Assembly (NCBI GenBank): GCA_013398955.1
Contig: VWPU01005268.1
Coordinates: 124,001-188,000, forward strand
DNA: 64,000 nucleotides
From: Callaeas wilsoni
Lineage: Eukaryota; Chordata; Aves; Passeriformes; Callaeidae
Reading direction: 5' to 3'
Shown here: positions 11,301-25,436 of the stretch, piece after piece
Layout: the number at the start of each line of letters is the position of its first letter
Numbering within the stretch: the first letter of the stretch is position 1
Notes under the pieces: model-generated
The model's input: the letters and a program-made list of their open reading frames with translations, nothing else
Databases searched by the model: none
What the model was told of the DNA's origin: nothing
Translations under genes and position numbers: made by a program

Positions 11301-14300
11301 ATCTTAAAATGTGTAAAAACGTTACCAAAAACCAATACAGAATTTTGTTTCAAACTCAGAAATAGAAAGTTTTCACTGTGTTTGCTTGAGTTCATCATGT
11401 TGCTATGCACTGGTACAGTCTAGCTCTGAAACTGGCTCACTTGGAAAGCAAAATAAAATAATATACTTCAGTCACTGTGGTAAGGGACAATCATCTGGCC
11501 TATTTTCTTAGAATATCAGTACTAATGATTAAAATTTTAAAGTTTAGAGTAATCACATATGACATCCTTAAATTCTTCTTTGGAAACAGGGTACTCTTTT
11601 AGTTGTAGTTCCTGAATTTCCACTGCCCTGCACAGCTAAAGCCATTTTGTTGCTGATTTTTGGTACAGGAGATGACATTGAACTATCCCCAGAGAGACAC
11701 TGCGTACACTCAAAGTTTAATGGATACTACCTCTCCGCTTCCTTCACAGATCTGCCCCAAAGAAATTCAGCCTGACCTCTACCTGTGAAAGGGCAAGATC
11801 CTGGATGAGAGGCAATGTACTTAGGTGAAATGAGAAACTCTGGGGCAATGGACATAAATCTCATGGGACATAGGGCAGAGAAGATCAAAGTGATAAACCT
11901 TTGTTTGGAAATCTACATATCCCTAAGTGTTGAGCAATTAAACATCGCAGTTGACTATTTCCGGGATAAACTCATCAACATCAGCAAGACGTGAAGTCCA
12001 TATCCTGCCTCTTTCTCTTTCCTTGCATGGAGAACAAACTCCCAGCACCACAGCCTCTGCTTACTCGTGCCACTCTAAGAATAAGGCCAAAATAACTTCT
12101 AACACTCTCTTTCTTGAGACAGCAAAACTGAGTAAGTGAGTGAAAACTACACATTTTCAATGTCAAGAAATTTGGGAAGGTTATCACAACTCTTCCTCTT
12201 GACTTACTGCTCACGGTCATTGCCTTGACATGCGACATCAGAAGACATTACGTGGTAACTCATCTCCATCACCTACAAAATCTGTCATTTATGGTTTTGA
12301 GACCTTTGATCTTCTCCCAAGATCTTCAGTATTTCTTCTACCTTCACACAGCAGCCTAAGCCCATCTCCTCTCCCTGACAAGCACCTGCTCTCCTCTGTC
12401 TTCCCTGTGAGAATCAGCCTTGTTCACACTGCAAAGCTTCCATTTCCCCTTCTTGCTGCAGACAGAGAAGGGAATAGGATGAATGTGTGACACTTCCCTG
12501 ACAGGAGAAAGAGGCAGTGAGGGAAGTGGTATTAGCAGAGAGGCATGAATTTGTGGGCCTGATGTCAGAGAAGTGGAAAGAATGAGAGGTGGCAATATCC
12601 ACGTCAGGTCTCTGGAGCAGCAAGTGCAACTGTGGCTTCTGTGGCCCTGATAGACTTCAGATGGACAGTAGGTCCATCACTGTTATGCTACCCTAAGCAG
12701 ATGCCTCATCTCTGCAGCCTACCAAGGACCTTGGGAGGAACTTAGGATTCTGACGAGCAAGAAGAGGCATGCTACCTTTTAAGAGTAAATAAAAATAATT
12801 AAAAGCAAAGTCAGGACTACAGGGTAAGTTTGGACTACATACGAGCAGGTGCATCACAAGTGGTATCAGGACTCTTTCAGATTACACATGGACAGATTTT
12901 ATTCCATTATATGTAGAAGCACAAATCAATGCAGTCTTTTACTTCAGCATATTATTTATGCTTTTGCCAGAAGGCGATTAACCTGAAGCCCAAAACCAGC
13001 TCCATCTTGCACAATGTCATGCACAAACCATGCCCAGAAGTTTCACATTATTTCAGTTTATGTAACTGCCATATTAAGCTCAAGGCCCAAGGAGGATACT
13101 GAACAATATCTTATTGTACAGGCTATTGAGATTCAATATTACAGGGACAATGCTACCAACCCCCTCCAATTTCATTCATCTCAGAAATCTTTGCAAATTT
13201 AATACCAGAGGACTCTGAGACCTTTGGACTGTACTGCAAATCTGCTGCTTAAACTTTTAATGTAACACTGATGCAAGCTCTCAAATATCTCCCAATAAAG
13301 TCCATATATGTAATTCTTGTTTAATTAGACATCATCCTACAAGAAGAGAAATTCAAACCCAGCTGGAACTATATAAAAGTTCAGGGAAGTTCAGTTCCTG
13401 CACTATGATTTGGCAAAGCTCTATTGTAATTTTTTTTTTCCCAGAAACAATGCAGAAAAGAAAAAGAAAAGAGAATGTATCAGCAATGATTTGAACTGAT
13501 CACTGTGTCAGGACAGGAAATAATATCTGGAAGAAAAAAGGAGAAAAAAATCGTCCATTTACTTTCAATATTAGTAAAAACAAGAAAAAGATTTTTATAC
13601 TGTCAGCCACATCCTGCAAAATCTAGGTAATAGAGCAACAGCATAATGCCTAGATAAGTTTAAAATGGATTTTTAAAAAGAATGGCTACTATTTTCTGAA
13701 GACAAAGTGCATCTAAATACATTGCAGGACTGGATTCAGAGACCTCAGCATCCCGTTGGCCTGGTCCAATACAAATAATATTTGCAGTTATTCCAGGGAC
13801 TTTGAGCTATGGAGTGCACACACTTAAATCTATGTAATATTTATCTTTGCTTCAGGTACTTAAGATGAAGAGTACATGGTATGAGCTCAGGTTCGTGGGG
13901 CTTCTGCAACAATTGAATTGTTAGAAGTTCCAAGACTAAAATTCACTCTGGCTCCGTTTCCACTACAAGAAACCAAACCACACCTAACATACAACAGAAT
14001 GTTTTTATTAGAAAAAAAAAAGGCTGGGTATTCAACCTGTTCCGTAATCTATGTTTAAACAGATAAGATCAAATGTATCCTCCTAGTGGTCAACCAAACT
14101 ACAGAATAAAAACTGGTATATAATTTTTTAGCAGCAAAAAAAAATTCTAACAAAACCCCATGTACAGAAAAGCACAAAATTAAGTTCCATCATGTTAACA
14201 CTAACACTGGGCAAAGTCTACAAGACCATATTCTAATTGCATTCCAGGTAAAGAAGACGAGAGGTTCAGATACGCAAATGGTAACTAAATTTCTAATAAA

Positions 14301-17300
14301 ATAACAACTTCAATCTTTTTCAAGTCTTTTCCAAAATACCAGAAGTGATTAGAACACATTATGGACCAGTCACTTGCCAAGTTTCATGTTTGAAATCAAA
14401 GCTGTTTTAAAATTTCCTGAACAACAAAAAAAGCATTTTAAAACTGGTAACATTCAGTCATGGTGATATAAGCAAATACCAGCCAATCTGAATTTTGGAA
14501 CATTCTTGATCTAATGCCTTTATGTTGCAACGAAGCCCAGAAAAATATTTCAGGCCCAATTGCTGAGACAGTGAAAATAATATTCATAAATAAAAAAGGA
14601 TCATTTACATATTATACAACTAATTTTTTTCTTTCTTCAGCATACCTTGAAAGAATTAAAAGGATAGATCCTTCAAGACTTTTGTTGTCATAACTGAGAT
14701 GCATCTTCATTTACCACATTTACCAAAGATGAACCCACCTGTAATTTGTATGGAAGAGCTAAAACTCTTCTTCTTTCCTCCTCTGCACCTCCCACAGAAA
14801 GAACTCAGCACTCTTCAAGCATTTTCTCTACAAATAACTATAAAAAGGAAGTGGGTCTATCAAGGAGGAACTGCTTAGTTTCTTTGCATGTGCTGAGGAG
14901 CTCTTTCTGAATTAATGCAGGCCAGCACCATCTCATGCTCTGCTGCACCCCCCCGCCCCACTAAATAATGCATAAGGAACAAAATTTGAACCTGTACCTT
15001 CCACAGTAAAAGCACTTGTGAAATACACGAAGCCTGCCAGGATACAAAACACCAACTGCTATTCCACTCTGTGCTACCTTTTTAAAGATTGTTAGCCATT
15101 TATTCTAATGTAAGCAAGCAAAAGAAGGAAATATGATAAGAAGCCAAAATTCAGGGCAATAGTTTACAATAAAAAGAACAGTATTCTAGGAGTCACATGT
15201 ACCTATAAATTCTCATTATGCATCTGTGTGTACTAATAGAGACTATTATATAAAATACCATATTATTTAACGTCAAGCGAATGGAAGTTTGGTTTTAATT
15301 ACATGCAGTCAACTGTACCTATAATCAGTTGGTACAGTAACAGGGCTAAAATTTCCAAGCAAATTCAGCCTTTCCTCCTTGAATCTCAAAATTCTTTAGA
15401 AATACGCTTTCTTTTCCATTAAGAGATTCAGTGATGCCAACAACAGATACATTATTCCCCCAGCAGATCTGGAGATGCTGGAGCAGAGCTCTGAAGTCCA
15501 GCTGCCAGATCTTCTGCTGTAGCCATCTGACACAAAACTCTCCCTCATGCATTTCTCTCTTTTAGCTGAAGTTTTTACTCTTTAACAATGTCCTATGACA
15601 TTAATGTCTTTATATTTTCTGACTGACTGAGCCTCATATTTGGGCAAGAAAGAAACTTTCCATTTCCTGAGCTATAACTGAAACCAGCCTAGGGTTTTAT
15701 GTAGTCAGCGATCTCCTTTCTGTCCACATTGACTGGAAGTCTGCATTAAATAGACTGCAATAAATAACCAGTACAGTAGGGCCCTGATGTTCACAGAAAC
15801 AAATAAATATATCTCTAATGTGAATTACAGGAGAAAAGTTGTATTTTTCTTAGTTCTACATTAAGTCCAAAAGGAGGAAGTACTACACAGTAAATGTGTA
15901 CAAAATTATTTCCTAGCTCTGCAGGCTGCAGACAACTCCACTGTGCTAAATAAGATGGTACCAAGGCCACTCACACATATTAGCCTATTAAATCTGCATC
16001 CCTTCCCTGTTCTTAAAATCCTAATGAAATGTTCCAGACTACTGTTTGTAGGACTTCTGAAGAGCCACACATTACCACCGTTTCTCTGAAAGCAGGATGA
16101 CAGGCCACGTACCATTGGTGAGTCTCTTGCTGATGGCCTGCAGAAAACTCATTTGTCACAGTGCTCTGGCTCACCTTATTTCCAGTTCCTAAAGCTCACC
16201 TGAAAACAACTTCATCAGCACCACCCCACACCCCACAAATAAAAAACAACAAATCCCCCTTAAAACCAGTTAAAAGCACATTCAAGATTTAACTCTGCAC
16301 TGGAAGCAACCCCAGTTAGCTCCTGAATAGAAAACTACACCTGGAGGTGTAGCTATAGAAAGCTAACCTGGAGGGGAGAGAAGCCTCACATCTACGAATA
16401 AGAGGAGGATTGCTCTCATTTCCTAGGATGTCTCCCACAATAAGATGTGTCCATATCAGGAAAAAATTAAGAACCCTATCTTTATGTTTCTAACAGTTCC
16501 AATTAGGAAGGGTTCTTAGCTTTGAGCTATCACCGTGCTAAAAATAGAAATGTTCAGGAAGTGCATTACTCTTGAAAGTGATTTCACATACAATCTGTAA
16601 ACATGTTGCCCTTTTAGGTAAAATGGCAATTGTTTGAAAGCCAGAAGCCAGAAACATTAAAGTGGAAGGGATCTTTACAGAGAGTTTGCAACGTAAAAAA
16701 TTGAAGTCTGTGCCTTTTTTTGTTTTCTGTAAAAGAGTCTGAAAGGACTAAGTAAAGTAGGGATGGGGGAAGAAGGAGATTGAAAAGAAACTTCTGCACT
16801 TTTGCTTTGGAAGTTTTTGTTTATACACACATAGATACATATACAAATATATAAAAGAAATGCAGGTGTTCTTTTCTTTTTGTAACCTTGTAGGCATCTC
16901 TGAGGGACATGATTTGTAGCAATCCCAATTTTTTTCATGTTTTATGCAAATTTCATCTTTTTGTTTTTTTAGATATGGCTTATAAAAGAAAACTTAAAAT
17001 TCACACAGTTCAGGTTACAAATATAATGCTGTTATAGTTTCCTTTTTTTTTCCTTTTTTTTTTTTAAAAGAAATTCTTTGTTTTCTTTTCTCTTATACAT
17101 TCCCAATGTAGTGTGAATGCTACGATACTATTTTATTGGAAGGTATTGTGGACAACTTCTGGTTTGGTGGTTGCAGAACATTGGATGATTATATCTAATA
17201 CTAAACTTGAAGGTGTTAAGAAACAGAGTGATTTTTATTCTTCCAGCTGGTCAAAATACTGTTTGTTAATTTTCTAGATTCAAGTTCTTAAGAAATGCTT

Positions 17301-18095
17301 GGAAAAATATGGGATTGTTAAGAACCAACTGTTTGAATACGCAGTGGTAATAGCTAATAATGATTAAGAACTATTTGCTACATGTATTGTTAATGAATGC
17401 CAGTCTAGCAAAGGTTTGCTTTTAAGCTTTAAGCTGGCTCGACTTACCAGTCTTCCAAATACTTGTTTGCTGTAACTGATGCCAACACCCAGCTTCTCAC
17501 TGCATGGCTCACGTGTTGCATCCCATGATCAAATAAGAAAAGCAGGGAGGGACTGGCTCCAGTGTACATTACAGACAGGTGACAGGAATGAAAGAAGCCT
17601 TCATGCTTTACTTTTCACAAATTTGCCAGTGTATGACCAAAAAACCCCAAAAATCCCAAGCAGGTAAACTTAAGTAATCTGTTTCTCTTATGGCAAATTT
17701 CAGTAAGTCACAGATAGTACAGGAAGAGTTAAACAAATCTCTCCTAATTTTCAGGGTATTTTAGTAATGGGAAGGTAGTGTTCAGCTAAACCTTTCAAAT
17801 CTGCAAATGATCTTAGGTCTCCTTTCTTCAAGCTGCACAGTCCATACCCAAACTGTCCTTGAATCAGAAAAACATTTTCACCTGCATTACTCAAACAGCA
17901 GAACCTGCCTAAATCTTTCAGTATGAATCATTCTCAAGGCAAATGACAGCATATCTTCAGAAAATATCGACAGCCTGTTTACCACTACCTTTTACCTTCT
18001 CAGTATTTGGCAATAAAGAACCCTGAGATCTTCAGTCAGGAATCTGAAAATTACCCTCATCCCACGCAGAGATCGATTCAATCAATCAGTATTTT
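11300..18095. other. Unique AT-rich sequence, no gene seen
   Basis: About 6.8 kb with no supportable exon, RNA gene or recognisable mobile element. Overlapping short frames on both strands at 12230-12630 reflect a slightly GC-richer patch and show no domain. A pyrimidine/T tract lies at 17041-17075. Confidence 0.55.
17041..17075. repeat. T-rich low-complexity tract
   Basis: Two T runs separated by CC. Simple low-complexity DNA. Confidence 0.85.
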
Positions 18096-18097
18096 CT

Positions 18098-18197
18098 TAC
18101 TGCATAAAGAGACAAGTGGTTTGCCAAAGGTCATAGAGCAAATCATTGGTTGAGCCTGGAATAACTAAAGATATCCTGTCTCTGGACACCAGCTTTT
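18098..18197 (+). mobile_element. MIR-like SINE remnant
   Basis: The sequence follows the MIR core closely in order: AAGAGACAAGTGGTTTGCCA (compare 'gaggttaagtgacttgccca'), AAGGTCATAGAGCAAATCAT (compare 'aaggtcacacagcaagtcag'), TTGAGCCTGGAATAACTAAA (compare 'cagagcctggaatagaaccc'), then ATCCTGTCTCTGGACACCAG (compare 'gtcctgactcccagtccag'). This is the clearest MIR-type match in the window. MIRs are ancient and immobile. Ends are approximate because the flanks have decayed. Confidence 0.65.
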
Positions 18198-19994
18198 TCT
18201 CTTGGTTTCCTTAAGGCTAGAATTGTGCTGCCTGAATAAATCCTCTCACTAATACTCTTAATTTACCAATTTCAACCAGATTTGCTGGAGGGTTATTACC
18301 CTGAATAAAAAGGCTGACTCCTAGAAACTTCATAAAATTTAAAAAAAGAAATAAAGAAATAAGCAAGGGTAGAGAGAGACACTATTAATTTCCCCCACAC
18401 AGAACCAACAGTACAAGTTCATACATTAAGCACCACAGAACTGGATTTATAAATACCTCAGAACCCAGGAAATACTTCAGTGAGAGTCACACCTTCTTAG
18501 TCAAGAAGTCAATCAACCAGAACGCTAATCCATAGAAAATCTAAATTCCAGTGCTAACTAACTAACTGTTTCTTGAAAATTACTGGAAGTGTATTCTTCT
18601 CCTCTACTATGACCTTCAGCAGTCCTGATAAAAATGAACCCTATGAGAAGTAATCTTCTCATTAACTTCTTGAGGTGGAACGAAGATTATGTATCACCAA
18701 GAAACATCATTACAAATAAAAAATGTGTTGTTAGAGGAATCTCCTAATGTTTTGGCTAGCTAGTAATTTTACCTACTAATGTCTTAAGATGTCCAGAATA
18801 TCCTTCTGATTCCAAAGTAAGGGGAAGAGTTAATTTCTACATTATTTCTCTTCCTGCAACTTCAAACCAGTCTGCTTCTGGCTTCAGGAATTACGAAACT
18901 GTGCAAACAGTGCAAGGCACATTCAGAAGCGACCGTCACATGGGAAAGGTTAAGTAAGAGACTTCAAGACTACATAAACAATCTGAAGTTGCTAAACAGA
19001 CATTCATTTGTGCATCTTTCAATTGCTTGAGGTGGGAGAAGGATTCACCATAATCTGAAAGCATTAATGAATTGGTTAGCAATGGGATGGATATGGGCTC
19101 AATCGGCAAATAATTTTTCCCATGGAAAAGGCAGCATAGAGGAGAGATTCTCTTATAAGCATCACAAGTGGTCACAAAAACCTAGACTACAGCTCCTGCA
19201 TCATGGAGTAATTGCTGCTGAGCAGCGGAGGACGAATGATGCAGCCACTGTAAGAGAATGGACGGGGTACAACACAACATGGTCTGCAAGAGAGGAGTGT
19301 CCCAGGATTGAAATGCAGCCCTGGAAGCTACCATGTTTTGGATGGGGGCCTAAAAGAGTAGACTCTGAGTGAATCTGTTGTGTCCTTTCCACATTTTATG
19401 AGATTTTTGGCTTATTTCTGTTTGAAAAACAGGCTATGTGAAATAACAGTTTGACTTCTGTGTTGCCTATTTTAGGCATCATCAACCATTTCAGGGTGTT
19501 GTTATAAAAGACAAGTCTAAAAATAATTTTTCTTCTCTGACAAGCAGTATGATTGCTCCATTAGCCAATACCATCAGTTTTCCAGAAGCTGTCAGTAAAA
19601 TGGCAACTGATACCTACATAGGAAATAACTGCAAGACCTCAGGTCACACAGTGTGACAGCCATGTGTGAATGCTGACTACTGTGTACACCAAACTTCACT
19701 TTCCACTTCCATATTTTTTTCTTTTATTTCCTCATCATGTGACTGAAAGGATTGTAATGTGGTAACCCCCAACCTGACAACACATTTATACCTTAATCAA
19801 ACCTACACCATGTGCTTCAAGCTGCCTAAAGAACTGGAAACTAAAAAGAAAGAACCAGTCCTTTTCAGGGCTTCTGCTTTTTCCGCTTGCACTCTGGAAG
19901 AGTGCTGTGTGGTCATCCCTTATGATGGAAGTATCTGCAGTTTTCCTCTCTGCTTATTTCTCTACTGAGGCAAAAATTCTGGAACATAATCCCA

Positions 19995-20026
19995 TGTTTA
20001 CACCCAATCCTGTTTACACCCAATAC
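19995..20026 (+). repeat. Two-copy 16-bp tandem with forkhead-like motif
   Basis: TGTTTACACCCAATCC is followed directly by TGTTTACACCCAATAC, with one mismatch in 16. Each copy begins with TGTTTAC, the core recognised by forkhead (FOX) proteins, and contains CCAAT, the core of NF-Y sites. The duplication is seen directly. Factor binding is inferred from motif identity only. Confidence 0.8.
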
Positions 20027-20792
20027 TGCAGAGCTTAAGCACTTCGCCAGAGAAAAAACTGGTGGCCTTCCATGCAACCTTCATGGTGCACAGGTTCTGA
20101 AAAGCGTAAGCACAGATAGAGCAATGCACTCCAGTCACACTGGAGATCACCCTTCATTATCTGAACAGTTTATTTTTGTCTTTTCTGAGTCAGAACACCA
20201 CCACCACCTGTGGATTAACACTCGACAACATCTTTTTCTGGGAAGCAGTGTTTCTGAAAAGCATCTTGCTGTGCGACAGATCTTAACAGGCTCTTCACAC
20301 AGGTAGTCATGACACACCTTACTGTGATTTTTGTTTTCTATAATTAAGTTCCATAATAATAATTTGGGTAGCACTGGTAAAAGAGTGAAGAAAAAGACAA
20401 TATACTACCTCCTGCACTAGCAGGATAACATTAATTTAATCCTGAGGCCAAATGGAAAAAAAAAATATATCTGAATATCCCCACCTAGTACACAAGTTTG
20501 GTATTTTATCTGAGCGTGAAGTTGGTGGCTCAGGTCCCTCTGTTTTCATTTTCTCCTGTGCTCTACTTTACATCCCAACTGTGACTGCATTCAGCAGCAC
20601 ATATTAGTGATTTCCAAATCATCAGCTCATATTTAGTCCCTATTTTCAACTGCACACTAGAGACCTGCACCTATTCCACAAATAGAAAGAATCCTAATGC
20701 TTTCCCCTAGGCTCCTGCTTAGGATTTCATTATTAATTATATTTGAAGGTTATACAGTTAAAATACTAACTTTTTTATTTGAACATTTATAT

Positions 20793-20819
20793 TAAGCTGC
20801 TGAGATTTCTAGCAGCTTA
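20793..20819. repeat. Inverted repeat (hairpin), 9-bp arms
   Basis: TAAGCTGCT (20793-20801) and AGCAGCTTA (20811-20819) are exact reverse complements around a 9-nt spacer. A further AGC direct repeat follows. The stem is too short for a microRNA precursor, which usually needs more than 20 paired bases. Confidence 0.75.
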
Positions 20820-23162
20820 GCAGCATTATTTCTGTATAAGAAAATAAGCCTCTTAAATTCTGCACGCAGGCCTCTCGTCTAAAATGAAGATTTTAGAAAG
20901 GCACTGAAAGGTAACACTGAGTTAATAATGCTTTTTAGACTGAGACCTCCAAGACTGATCACACAGAACTCTATCACTTATGCACCCCCTTGACCTCAAG
21001 CCCTTTCACCTGCTCTGCCAACAGCGTCTGAATATAGGTAAAGTTTAGCAAAAAGTTACTTCCAGAAGATGCCTCTCAGATTCATTGCTAGTTACAACTC
21101 ATTGCATGGATTTACTATTTCCAATGCAATAAGAAGTTTAAATATTTGGTAGCAAATCCCAGAAGACTGTATTTAACTATTTTCTCCAGAGATAATCAAG
21201 GTTAGGCACAAGAGCCATCCTTCAGGAATAGAGCATATTATGGATAATATTATGGAAATTTTTTTGCAATGTGGATTTTGGCAGACAGACCAGATGACCT
21301 CAGCAAGAGGAGGTAAATGACAACCAACTCCTATTTCACACCATAAACTGAAACTCCCAAATTTTAGATAACTGGCCAAATTTTGATTTTAGATATATGC
21401 AAGAGTAAATCCAGAACACTGACACACGTACAAAAATCCAGGATTATTTCTCATTTATGACTGTGTAAGACAAGAGAATTTGTTTCACTGAGCCAATTTA
21501 ATTCCTAGCCTTCTTCTTTAATGAATCCATATAAGCCAAGAATTAGATACTTATTGGGTCAAATGCTGAAAAAAATCTAAACAGAATTGTATGTGCGAAG
21601 AATGGACACAGATTTTTTTCAGATACGTATTTTATATTTATTAGTGACTATGAGACATGCACCATCTGTCCATATATGTCAGAGACTGAATTTTAACCCA
21701 CTGATTTTTTTTTTTTGACCCTTTGCCTCTTGTTGCACCTCAAATAGATCTTTGCTCTTGGAACTTTTTGCCCATGCTTTTGATTGTGATTACAAAGAGG
21801 TTCATTTTCCTAGGTCAGCTTCAGATTTCACAGCTGGACCTATCTACTTACAGATCTGTACAACCTCATGAGGAGCTCCCACCACTGGCTTCCTCTCTTC
21901 AAAGGATTCTTGCTGGTCTGCAGCACTGAAGGTGCTCCCTGACCACCATGACCGGTTACAAAACCAAAAGTATCCCGACGGCACTGCTTTCAAGATGACA
22001 ACGCCATAAAAGCATCCAATCGCTTTGAAAAATGAAAGCCCCTTCAGAAAAAGAGTTGACCCTCATACCTTGACAAATTAGAGTATACAAATACACCAAA
22101 CCATGGTCTCTTCACAAGATCACAGCATGCCTTGTACCAGGTGTCCGAGTCAATGCAAAGGTTACATCGTTATAACTACTCAGCAGTTACAACTGTATTA
22201 TAGTCTGGAAATTCATATCCTGGAAAATATTACTGGAAGCATTAAATAAAACACACTGCATGTACCTAGGGCTTATTATAATCACCCATCCTCTATATAA
22301 ATACTAACTAATGACAGCTACTTAAATGAAAATACTCAATGTTTAAACCTTAAAGCACAGCAAAACAACACTGCAATTAAATCCCATTAAAAGACATGTA
22401 TACGAAGGTTTTGATCAATTTTTTCTCCATGTAAAAATAATGAGGAAGAGAACAGATAAGTTAAATAAAAAATTAAATAAAAGTCTTTCCAAATTTAAGA
22501 CATGTGCAAGAACACCAAGGGGCATCAGGGTGCTCCTTCTAAACAAGCCAGAATCCAACAACATAATTTTTAATCAAAGGCACAAAATGGTGGGACTTGT
22601 CCTTACTTTCTCTTGTCTTTTGAAAGGAGCTGCACGCACCCCTTGGGTCTTTTAACACTGTCTGGAAGCTGCCTGAGGACAGCTGAAGTTTCAGCATAAC
22701 TTGCAGAAACTCCATCTCATGTGCCAAGTTCCAGCCTGGAGAGCATTTTTAACAGTAGAGTTATAAACTCGTGAAAATGGGGGCTTACAGCTGAACTGCC
22801 GACAAACCCTTCACTGCGTGGTGCACACGGCGCCAATAATAGACAAAACTGCCCCATTTTATAGCATGCGAAAAGGCTGGAATTCAGCTGTTATCAGGCA
22901 TAATAATAAACTTCTGCTAGGGACTCAGGCTCTCAGCCTCAGATTTACATTCCCCCTGTCACTAAGAGTTTTTAAGTTAAACAATTTTACATGAAAATGC
23001 AGTACACAACATTTATATTACTGATGGCATTTGTTCCAACTGCTCTTGTGCTAAAATGCTGTTCAACTTTCCTCCTGCTCTCCACGTCCTCCTCCCTATC
23101 CTGAGACACCAGAACTGGGTATCGACGTGCTCATTCCTTCTAATCTTGGGCAGGACCTCATC

Positions 23163-23238
23163 AAAAAAAAAAAAACAAACANNNNNNNNNNNNNNNNNNN
23201 NNNNNNNNNNNNNNNNNNNNNNNNNCAAAAAAAAAAAA
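23163..23238. other. Assembly gap in an A-rich tract
   Basis: Forty-four N (23182-23225) are flanked on the left by a 13-A run ending in caaaca, and on the right by c followed by a 12-A run. The missing sequence is probably an A-rich or (CAAAA)-like simple repeat that did not assemble. The N length may not reflect true size. Any frame drawn across it is meaningless. Confidence 0.95.
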
Positions 23239-24222
23239 CAACCCTCCAGATTGCCTTCTTGATGGACTCATCAAGCCACTCCAAGATGGAGGGAAAGAAA
23301 AGAAAAACAGCAGTAAAAAAGCTGTAAGTTCAAAGTCTCATCCTGCTAAAGAGCTGAGGTCAGATATGGAAAAACTAGGGGAAAACAAAAAAAAAAAAGG
23401 AGGCTTGCTTCTCACGCAACAGACATGAGGGAAAAAAACCCCATCTGGTCTAGAGGATGTAAAAGATCTTAAAGAGTTGTCACCCAAGTTGCCCCCAGTC
23501 ACCAGAACAGAGATCAGCTATTCAGACAAGTTCTTAAGCACAACTCTGCACTTCTTTGAAGTTTCCCTTTCCCCAGAAAACTATCCTTCACTCCCCCTAA
23601 GGAACAGAATTACATCAGTGACCACCAAGTTTAAATTTATCTGCCCAACGTCTATATTTTACTTTTTAATCCATCTCTCAGGAACAGCTTTTAACGCATT
23701 TGGATTTTTTTTTTTCTGTCATAAAATATTCTATTTATTTCCCAGCAGCTGGTGTCAAAAAAGTTGTTGTTTTCTTTAAATATTACTCTTAAATAAATAA
23801 AATCTGTTTTCATATCATGTAAAATTAGTTTTGCCTGCTGTGAGTTTGTGGCATTACGAAGTGATCATTTTTCCTATGAATTATTCAAAATTAGGATAAG
23901 AAAAGGAGAATAAAAAGATGACGGACAATAGCATGCCATTCAATTTGTCTAAATGCTGCAGTCGTACTAATAGTTCACTGTGTGCAGCACAGATGAAACA
24001 CTTTTTCTTTGTCAAATGTAGCCACTAACCTTAATTTAGTATTTCAGAGAGAGGTAGTGAAAGAGATTTATTTCGTTCCTGTGTCCCCCTGTGACTTATC
24101 TAGTTGGGCAAATGACAGACGTGTCTCTTTTTGCCAGCAAGATATCAGTATTTTAGACAACAAGTTTTTGCTTGCTTATCATCTGTTCCATGGCTCAACT
24201 AGTCCTTGATGGCCTTCAAGTC

Positions 24223-24236
24223 TTTTTTTTTTTTTT
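24223..24236. repeat. Poly(T) tract
   Basis: Fourteen T residues followed by an AT-rich segment. Low-complexity DNA. Confidence 0.85.
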
Positions 24237-25380
24237 AAATTTTAACCTATTCTTTGTTTAAACCTCTGGTTTGAGAGTGTCTCTCTGTCTTTTACGAAAA
24301 ACTATTAGAATTGTTAACATTTCCTCTGGAGCCTTCATATTACCCTGTCTTTCAGAACTGCTGTAACTGCACAGCTGTAATTATTCTCACTTTGAATTCT
24401 GACTGTCATATTTGGAAGGGGATGAAGGGTGGGATTTTAATAAATCATTCAAGCTCCCCAAGGCATATAGCATCTCACCAAATCTACTGAGAACTTTTAA
24501 GGGAAGGGCTTATGGACTGAATGTATAGATAAACTAAGACATAAAATGCCTTTTTCATCAAGAATGAAATGAGAAAATGATAATGAATTTGTGGGTAAGA
24601 AAACTCAGTTAAAAAATGAGTTTAAAAATGCTATTTCAAATGGTTTATCACTAAGATCTTCTTTGTAAAGGCTTGAAAACAGAAGGCTTTTATGAAGCTT
24701 CAGAATATGGCTACTGAGTAAAATAAGTCTAGTGCTAAAAGAGTAGGTTTGAGACTCATGAATTTTATCTATGATTAGAACACAGAAATCAGTCACTTAA
24801 ATTCCATTTCAACTTCTACAATCCATACATTATGGCAATTAAAATATTTCTATCACTATAATGCCCAGAGTCAGATCAGAAACAACAATCCCTTGTACCA
24901 TACAGAAAGAGGGATTCTCTACCAAATATTTTTAACAGAGGTAACATTAACCTGTCACAGAATGTTCTCCAGAAACACCAGCCATCCCTTGCCATCCTTT
25001 GAGCAGGAAAAAGTTTCAATGTTCCCAAAAAAACTGATGATTTTTTGAGGGAGAAGGAGACTGGTGGGGTTTATTTTTCAATAATCAGAGTGAATTTCCC
25101 TCAGCATACAATGCAAATGCATTTAAATGAAAATCCTGGGCCTGGAGATTGGAATCCTGGACTGTTTTCTCTGACCAGTATCATAAAAATTGGAGTGTTT
25201 CATGCAGCAATGGTATGTTGATCACAAAGTCCTTCCACAACAAAGCACAAACACGCCTGTTGTCAATTAAAAGCAAGATTACGATGAAGTGTCCCAAATT
25301 CCCTCATCCCATAGCTACAAGCCATTACTCCTTTTTCCAATTTAATTTTTTTAAGTAGGTCATTCTGGTATACTCGAATT

Positions 25381-25436
25381 CTTTTTTCTTCTTCTTCTTT
25401 TTTTTTTTTTTTTTTTTTTTTTCTCTTTCCTTTCCN
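25381..25436. repeat. Pyrimidine/poly(T) tract with one ambiguous base
   Basis: A (TTC)-rich start runs into 25 uninterrupted T (25398-25422), then a CT-rich tail ending at an N (25436). The N marks an uncertain base call next to a homopolymer, so the local length is unreliable. Confidence 0.9.
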
